Assembly (NCBI GenBank): GCA_030690165.1 | Contig: JAUYHF010000051.1 | Span: forward strand, 1-64,000 | DNA from: Deltaproteobacteria bacterium | Lineage (GTDB): Bacteria > Desulfobacterota > GWC2-55-46 > UBA9637 | DNA: 64,000 nucleotides | Direction of reading: 5' to 3' | Part shown: positions 60,363 through 64,000 of the stretch, in pieces | How positions within the stretch are numbered: position 1 is the first letter of the stretch | Layout of the letters: every line of letters starts with the position of its first letter | Made by a program: the position numbers and the translations under genes | The notes under the pieces: generated by a model | Seen by the model: the letters and a program-made list of their open reading frames with translations, nothing else | Databases searched by the model: none | Told to the model about the DNA's origin: nothing

Positions 60363-60643
60363 CAATCTTTCTCCTCTTCCATCTTTATAGCCTTGACTTT
60401 ATCAGGGCATTCTTCGGCACATATACCGCAGCCTTTGCAGTGTTCCATGTCAAATCCTATCATCTTACCTTCCTCCACGATGATGGCGGAATCAGGACAC
60501 ATAACCCAACAGGTAAGGCAATTGGTGCATTTCCCTTTATCGAGCACCGGCCTTAGCTTTCTCCACCCACCTGTAACATATTCATGGGCTGTTCCACCCT
60601 CTGTTATAACACCGCCAATTGGAAGGCTCTTTTTCTCCTTCAT
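60362..60643 (-). CDS. porD: Pyruvate:ferredoxin oxidoreductase, delta (ferredoxin-like) subunit
   Basis: A 93-residue subunit with two [4Fe-4S] motifs, CTNCLTCWVMCP and CKGCGICAEECP, that moves electrons to ferredoxin. The N-terminal part (LPIGGVITEGGTAHEYVTGG) is typical of PorD. It overlaps porA and follows porC after 2 bases. Confidence 0.93.
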   Translation of the reverse strand: MKEKKSLPIGGVITEGGTAHEYVTGGWRKLRPVLDKGKCTNCLTCWVMCPDSAIIVEEGKMIGFDMEHCKGCGICAEECPDKVKAIKMEEEKD

Positions 60644-60645
60644 AT

Positions 60646-61251
60646 CTATTCCCCTTTTACCTCTTGGAAGCCCCTGTTCATAGCAGTAATATTTCCTTCT
60701 ATAACCTTGGGGCTGAACTTCTTTGAATAGTTATCCTTGAAATTATCTATAAGCGCATCAAACATAACAACATTCGTTACTTTTGCCAACGCGCCAAGCA
60801 TCGGGGTATTAGGCATATTCCTGCCAATTGTCTCAAGGGATATCTTTGAAGCATCCAGGGTATAGACCTTTGCTCCCTTACTTTTAAGGCCAAGTTCTTT
60901 ACGCATCTCGTCAGGCAACTTTGGCGTATTTACTATGAATACCGCATCGTCAGTGGCGCCATCCGTAACACCGCCGGAAGACTCCATACCTCCGGAGAGA
61001 GCCATGCCTATCAATGTAGAATCAGCTATAAGCACATACTTTGGCTCTGTTACACGGCAGTGCAGCCTTATAGGCTCATCCGACACCCTGTTGTATGCTG
61101 CTACAGGCGCGCCCATCCTTTCAGGGCCAAATTCAGGAAAGGCCTGAACATATTTGCCAGACCTTAAACAGGACTCCCCAACCATTTTGGCAGCAGTCAC
61201 AATCCCCTGCTGCGCCCTTCCATGCCACCTTATCTCAATGTAAGTAGCCAT
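60646..61251 (-). CDS. porC: Pyruvate:ferredoxin oxidoreductase, gamma subunit
   Basis: A 201-residue gamma subunit, first gene of the por operon. The start MATYIEIRWHGRAQQGIVTA is at 61251; the longer upstream frame runs through a repeat. FPEFGPERMGAPVAAYNR and the late NTPMLGALAKVT segment are family features. The 34 bases ending at this ATG nearly match those ending at the EIIA start (25042-25075) and carry the likely ribosome-binding GGAG. Confidence 0.92.
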   Translation of the reverse strand: MATYIEIRWHGRAQQGIVTAAKMVGESCLRSGKYVQAFPEFGPERMGAPVAAYNRVSDEPIRLHCRVTEPKYVLIADSTLIGMALSGGMESSGGVTDGATDDAVFIVNTPKLPDEMRKELGLKSKGAKVYTLDASKISLETIGRNMPNTPMLGALAKVTNVVMFDALIDNFKDNYSKKFSPKVIEGNITAMNRGFQEVKGE

Positions 61252-61282
61252 AAGTCGCTCCGCTCCATTGCAAAATGCAAAG
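61249..61282 (-). repeat. 34-base leader element, copy B (before porC)
   Basis: It differs from 25042-25075 at three positions only. As there, it ends exactly at a start codon and merges upstream into a GCAAAAT-type heptamer repeat. Confidence 0.65.
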
Positions 61283-61346
61283 TACAAATTTTAAATTGCA
61301 AAGTAAAAAACATTTTTCATTTTGCAATTTGCATTTTACAATTTAA
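61270..61346 (-). repeat. Heptamer micro-repeat, recR-porC gap (11 phased units)
   Basis: Eleven consecutive 7-base units with unbroken phase: five of GCAAAGT type, a bridge, then five of the inverse ATTTTGC type. The phase is kept through the strand switch, giving a long potential hairpin that fills the gap between recR and the porC leader. Confidence 0.78.
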
Positions 61347-61347
61347 T

Positions 61348-61947
61348 TTATAACTCCCGTCTCCCTTCAATCGCCCTTATAAGTGTTGCGCCGTCTATAT
61401 ATTCAATATCGCTACCAACAGGAACGCCTGTTGCAATCCTTGTAACCCTTACACCCATTGGTTTTAACAGCCTTGTTATATAAAGACTGGTGGCCTCTCC
61501 ATCCATATCTGAATTTACGGCAAGAATTATTTCTTTTATCACACCCTGCCTTGCCCTGTCTATAAGTCCATTTATTTTTATATCATCCGGTCCTATGCCC
61601 TTAAGCGGAGAAAGTGCGCCGTGAAGGACATGATACCTCCCCTTAAAACCGCCCATCTTCTCAATAGCCACCATATCTTTTACATCCTCTACCACACAGA
61701 TCACATCATCTCTTCTTGAACTATCGCTGCATATCAAACATGGATCTTTATCAGCGAGACTAAAACAGGAGGAGCAGAGCCTTATCTTTTCCTTTACATC
61801 AATAAGGCATCTTGCAAGGCCTTCAGCATATTCCTTGTTGGTATTAAGCACATAAAAGGCAAAACGGGCAGCGGTTTTTTCTCCTACCCCCGGAAGCCTT
61901 GAAAGTTCTCTTATCAAGCAGGTTATCGGTTCGGCATAATATGTCAT
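61348..61947 (-). CDS. recR: Recombination protein RecR
   Basis: A 199-residue ring-forming repair protein working with RecF and RecO. In order: a helix-hairpin-helix (LSRLPGVGEKTAARFAFY), a four-Cys zinc finger (CSSCFSLADKDPCLIC), a Toprim domain (ICVVEDVKDMVAIE, AVNSDMDGEAT) and a Walker-like end. ATG 61947 is preferred (AAGGAC seven bases upstream) over the ATG two codons earlier. It closes the conserved dnaX-ybaB-recR cluster. Confidence 0.95.
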   Translation of the reverse strand: MTYYAEPITCLIRELSRLPGVGEKTAARFAFYVLNTNKEYAEGLARCLIDVKEKIRLCSSCFSLADKDPCLICSDSSRRDDVICVVEDVKDMVAIEKMGGFKGRYHVLHGALSPLKGIGPDDIKINGLIDRARQGVIKEIILAVNSDMDGEATSLYITRLLKPMGVRVTRIATGVPVGSDIEYIDGATLIRAIEGRREL

Positions 61948-61967
61948 TAGCATTGTCCTTAAAGATA

Positions 61968-62282
61968 CTAAAAAAGTCCGGGGATATTCAGGCCTGCTGT
62001 AACCTTCTCCATCTCTTCGCTCATCATCTCCTGAGACCTTTTTATTGCGCCATTTACTGCCGCTGCAATCAGGTCCTGAAGCATATCCACATCGTTAGGA
62101 TTTATCACAGACGGGTCTATCCTGATAGAAACTATCTCCTGTCTTCCATTTATTGTAACATTAACCATACCGCCGCCTGACGCGAATTCTATGGTCTTAT
62201 TTGCAAGCTCCTTCTGGATATCCGCCATCTTCTCCTGCATCACCTTGGCCTGCTTTAAGATATTCCCCATGCCTTTATACAT
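61968..62282 (-). CDS. ybaB: YbaB/EbfC family nucleoid-associated protein
   Basis: A 104-residue DNA-binding dimer with a Met/Gln/Lys-rich N-terminal helix (MGNILKQAKVMQEKMADIQ), the central GGGMVNVTINGRQEIVSIRI strands and a C-terminal helix. It lies between dnaX (8-base overlap) and recR, its standard place. ATG 62282 has GGAGGG just upstream; the Met at residue 5 is an alternative. Confidence 0.94.
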   Translation of the reverse strand: MYKGMGNILKQAKVMQEKMADIQKELANKTIEFASGGGMVNVTINGRQEIVSIRIDPSVINPNDVDMLQDLIAAAVNGAIKRSQEMMSEEMEKVTAGLNIPGLF

Positions 62283-63837
62283 TTGCCCTCCTGCGGTCTT
62301 CTGCTATCCTGCCTCCCAAAACCTTAACAGCCTCCTTTATAATCTTATCTCCTTCCTTTGGTTTTAAAGAAACGGCAGCATTCTCATCTGCCTTTATGTC
62401 TATCATTACTTCTTTGCCAAAAAATTCATTACAGAGTTCTTCTAATATTTTTTTATTTTCAGAGAGATATATAAAATACGGCCCTGTCTTTACACTCATA
62501 TAAATAGCGCCTTCATCCATGGAAATAAGATTTGCAAGCTCAAGGTGTGAAGCCAGCGGAGGTTTTTTCTTTTTTATAAAATCCAGAAGGACAGGCCACT
62601 GACTGCCTGAAAAATTCTGTGTCCTGTGTCCCATATCCTGCGTCTTGTCTCCTGCGCCATGCTCGGCTGTCTTATTATTACTAATTACTGGGTCCCCGCA
62701 TGCCTTCAACTCCTCCAGCCTGTTAAGCATGGCGCCTATTGATTGAAGATTTTCAAGATGGATCATCTTAAGAAGGGCCATCTCTAATGCGTATCTTGGG
62801 GACTGAGACCTTGAGATATCCTCATATCCCTTGCTCAAAAATGTAAACATCCTTTGAAGGTCTAAAACACCAACCCTGCCAGCCAATCTTTTTAAATCCA
62901 CTATCTCCACATCAGGAAGATCCAGAACATCCTCGGGTTTTTCAACTGTCTTTACAATAACCATATCCCTTATATGCTCCAGAAAATTCTGACAGAATTT
63001 TTTTACATCATAACCAAAATCATATACCTTTTCAATAAGTTTTAAACAGTCCCTGCCGTTTTTATCAATTACAGCCTCAGATAATTGGAAAAGAAGCGCC
63101 CTGTCCATGAGTCCGAGGGCATCCACAACATCCATTTCCTTTATGTCGTTACCTGCGAATGCTATTACCTGGTCAAGCAGGCTGTGGGCGTCTCTCAAGC
63201 TGCCGTCTACTTCCCTTGCTATAAGATAAATACTTTTATCGGCAAGTTTTACGCCCTCTGTCTCTGCAACAAGCTTAATATGATTCTGAATCTCCTTCAA
63301 AGATATGCGCTTAAAATCAAACCGCTGACACCGCGAAAGTATAGTGGCCGGTATTTTATGGGATTCTGTTGTTGCAAAGATAAAGATGGCGTGAGCAGGA
63401 GGCTCCTCTAGTGTTTTTAGCAAGGCATTAAATGCCTGAACAGAGAGCATGTGAACTTCATCTATTATATAAACCCTGTATCTGCCGTGCGATGGAAGAT
63501 ATTTGATATTTTCTCTAATCTCTCTTACATTATCAACACCGGTATTAGACGCCCCGTCTATCTCAATCACATCCACTGAAATGTTATTGGCAATCTCTTT
63601 GCAGGACATGCACTCATTGCAGGGTGACGGTGTTGGACCGTTTGCGCAATTCAGCGCCTTTGCCAGAATCCTGGCTATCGTTGTCTTGCCTACGCCCCTG
63701 GGCCCTGAAAAAAGATAGGCATGGGCAATCCTTTTTGCAATAATAGCATTCTTGAGCGTTGTGGTAACATGAGCTTGACCCACCACATTCTCAAAAACGG
63801 CAGGCCGCCACTTCCTTGCTAAAACTAAATATGACAT
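62275..63837 (-). CDS. dnaX: DNA polymerase III subunits gamma/tau
   Basis: Clamp-loader ATPase of 520 residues. Walker A GPRGVGKTT (45-53), a zinc-binding set (CANGPTPSPCNECMSC), Walker B YIIDEVHMLS, and clamp-loader domain III to about residue 365. Codons 393-407 are made of a heptamer repeat. Directly after, ATA-AAA-AAG at residues 421-423 forms an in-frame A_AAA_AAG slippery site. A -1 shift there would end nine codons later (TGA 62542-62540), giving a 432-residue gamma-like product. Confidence 0.95.
   Translation of the reverse strand: MSYLVLARKWRPAVFENVVGQAHVTTTLKNAIIAKRIAHAYLFSGPRGVGKTTIARILAKALNCANGPTPSPCNECMSCKEIANNISVDVIEIDGASNTGVDNVREIRENIKYLPSHGRYRVYIIDEVHMLSVQAFNALLKTLEEPPAHAIFIFATTESHKIPATILSRCQRFDFKRISLKEIQNHIKLVAETEGVKLADKSIYLIAREVDGSLRDAHSLLDQVIAFAGNDIKEMDVVDALGLMDRALLFQLSEAVIDKNGRDCLKLIEKVYDFGYDVKKFCQNFLEHIRDMVIVKTVEKPEDVLDLPDVEIVDLKRLAGRVGVLDLQRMFTFLSKGYEDISRSQSPRYALEMALLKMIHLENLQSIGAMLNRLEELKACGDPVISNNKTAEHGAGDKTQDMGHRTQNFSGSQWPVLLDFIKKKKPPLASHLELANLISMDEGAIYMSVKTGPYFIYLSENKKILEELCNEFFGKEVMIDIKADENAAVSLKPKEGDKIIKEAVKVLGGRIAEDRRRANV
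62569..62575 (-). promoter_or_regulatory. Candidate -1 frameshift (slippery) site in dnaX
   Basis: Minus-strand A_AAA_AAG in the zero frame, the same heptanucleotide as E. coli dnaX. The -1 frame then reads Glu, Lys, Thr, Ser, Ala, Gly, Phe, Thr, Pro and stop. No clear upstream SD-like stimulator or strong downstream stem was seen. Confidence 0.55.
62617..62658 (-). repeat. Heptamer micro-repeat inside dnaX
   Basis: Six phased 7-base units related to CTGTGTC. They are read in frame on the minus strand as a hydrophilic linker with KTQDMGHRTQ between domain III and the tau-specific part. Confidence 0.75.
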
Positions 63838-63852
63838 ATTTTTATAGTTTAA

Positions 63853-63873
63853 TTTGAAATTTGAGATTCAAAA
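63853..63873 (-). repeat. Short heptamer micro-repeat upstream of dnaX
   Basis: Three phased 7-base units (TTTGAAA, TTTGAGA, TTCAAAA) between the SRP RNA gene and the dnaX start; AT-rich, partly inverted. Confidence 0.45.
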
Positions 63874-63891
63874 TCTTTTATAGCCACTACT

Positions 63892-63993
63892 GATAGCTAG
63901 GCGCCCCTGCGGCACATAGAATATGTTACTACCGTTGCTTCCTTCCGGATCTGGCGGGGTTTGTAACCTTCTATTGCGCAAGACCCAGCTATC
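63892..63993 (-). ncRNA. ffs: Signal recognition particle RNA, small bacterial (4.5S) type
   Basis: The minus strand carries the conserved SRP apical loop AGATCCGGAAGGAAGCAAC, close to the E. coli 4.5S sequence. The ends pair over about ten bases (GATAGCTGGG with CCTAGCTATC), giving a 102-base hairpin without an Alu domain. It binds Ffh and directs membrane protein insertion. The gene lies just upstream of dnaX, a common arrangement. End positions are judged from base pairing and may shift by a few bases; the promoter is outside the window. Confidence 0.92.
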
Positions 63994-64000
63994 AATACTA

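Noticed and set aside
2604-63873. Heptamer arrays as CRISPR repeats
   Set aside because: There are no spacers; units are seven bases, tandem and drifting, and no cas genes are present.

Overview
The window looks like a piece of an uncultured Gram-negative, probably anaerobic bacterium of deltaproteobacterial grade (Desulfobacterota or a neighbouring phylum; I cannot place it more precisely). The reasons are an LptA/B/C-KdsC lipopolysaccharide module, an MglA/MglB pair, a REC protein with a proline-rich linker and a conserved helical tail, a four-subunit pyruvate:ferredoxin oxidoreductase, a mannose-family PTS fused to the rpoN operon, and CsgG-like secretion. Base composition is moderate (mid 40s % GC by eye), except for one clearly GC-rich cassette gene. 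No tRNA, rRNA operon or CRISPR array was seen.

Layout. 1-139: end of an insertion sequence. 240-12035 (+): housekeeping genes, mostly overlapping (site-2 protease, trpS, scpA, scpB, rluB, a MagIII-like glycosylase, a haem/PAS/GGDEF/EAL protein, pgi, mutS, nadC). 12030-14401: a decayed integron, with five recombination cores, four attC sites, cassettes read on the minus strand, divergent promoters and a frameshifted, truncated intI. 14421-18463 (+): birA, dapF, ppnP and a GAF-GGDEF protein. 18466-36797 (-): two long runs covering trmN6-like, DUF1015, the PTS (ptsI, ptsH, EIID/C/B/A), rapZ, hprK, ptsN, hpf, rpoN, lptB, lptA, lptC, kdsC, a GH57 enzyme and glnD. 36825-40871 (-): an accessory island with PIN/AbrB, Fic, SIR2 and broken neighbours. 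40858-49484 (-): amidase, valS, REC protein, hom, alaC, lipA. 49708-52108 (-): a CsgG-like lipoprotein with two small secreted proteins, one made of 36-residue repeats. 52404-63837 (-): ppdK, NIF3-like, yqeY, rpsU, mglA, mglB, porB/A/D/C, recR, ybaB, dnaX. 63892-63993 (-): SRP RNA.

Two systems stand out. The first is the integron: divergent TTGACT-17-TATAAT and TTGAAA-17-TATAAT promoters, an attI-type core, cassettes for a HEPN-motif protein, a lipoprotein and a DUF4258/DUF2283 toxin-antitoxin pair, and a terminal core overlapping the nadC stop codon. The second is repetitive DNA that enters genes. A family of 7-nt-period micro-repeats occurs at about fifteen loci. It forms the hydrophobic core of the LptA signal peptide, parts of GH57, ValS, DnaX and MutS, and a terminator-like hairpin. 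A 28-bp palindrome occurs three times (in GH57, in valS and between genes), and another palindrome adds about 15 residues to LipA. dnaX also has an in-frame A_AAA_AAG slippery site whose -1 product would be 432 residues, close to E. coli gamma.

Metabolically, PorABCD and PpdK link acetyl-CoA, pyruvate and phosphoenolpyruvate. Phosphoenolpyruvate feeds the PTS, and HPr carries both the histidine and the HprK-target serine. GlnD, RpoN and PtsN suggest coupled nitrogen and carbon control.
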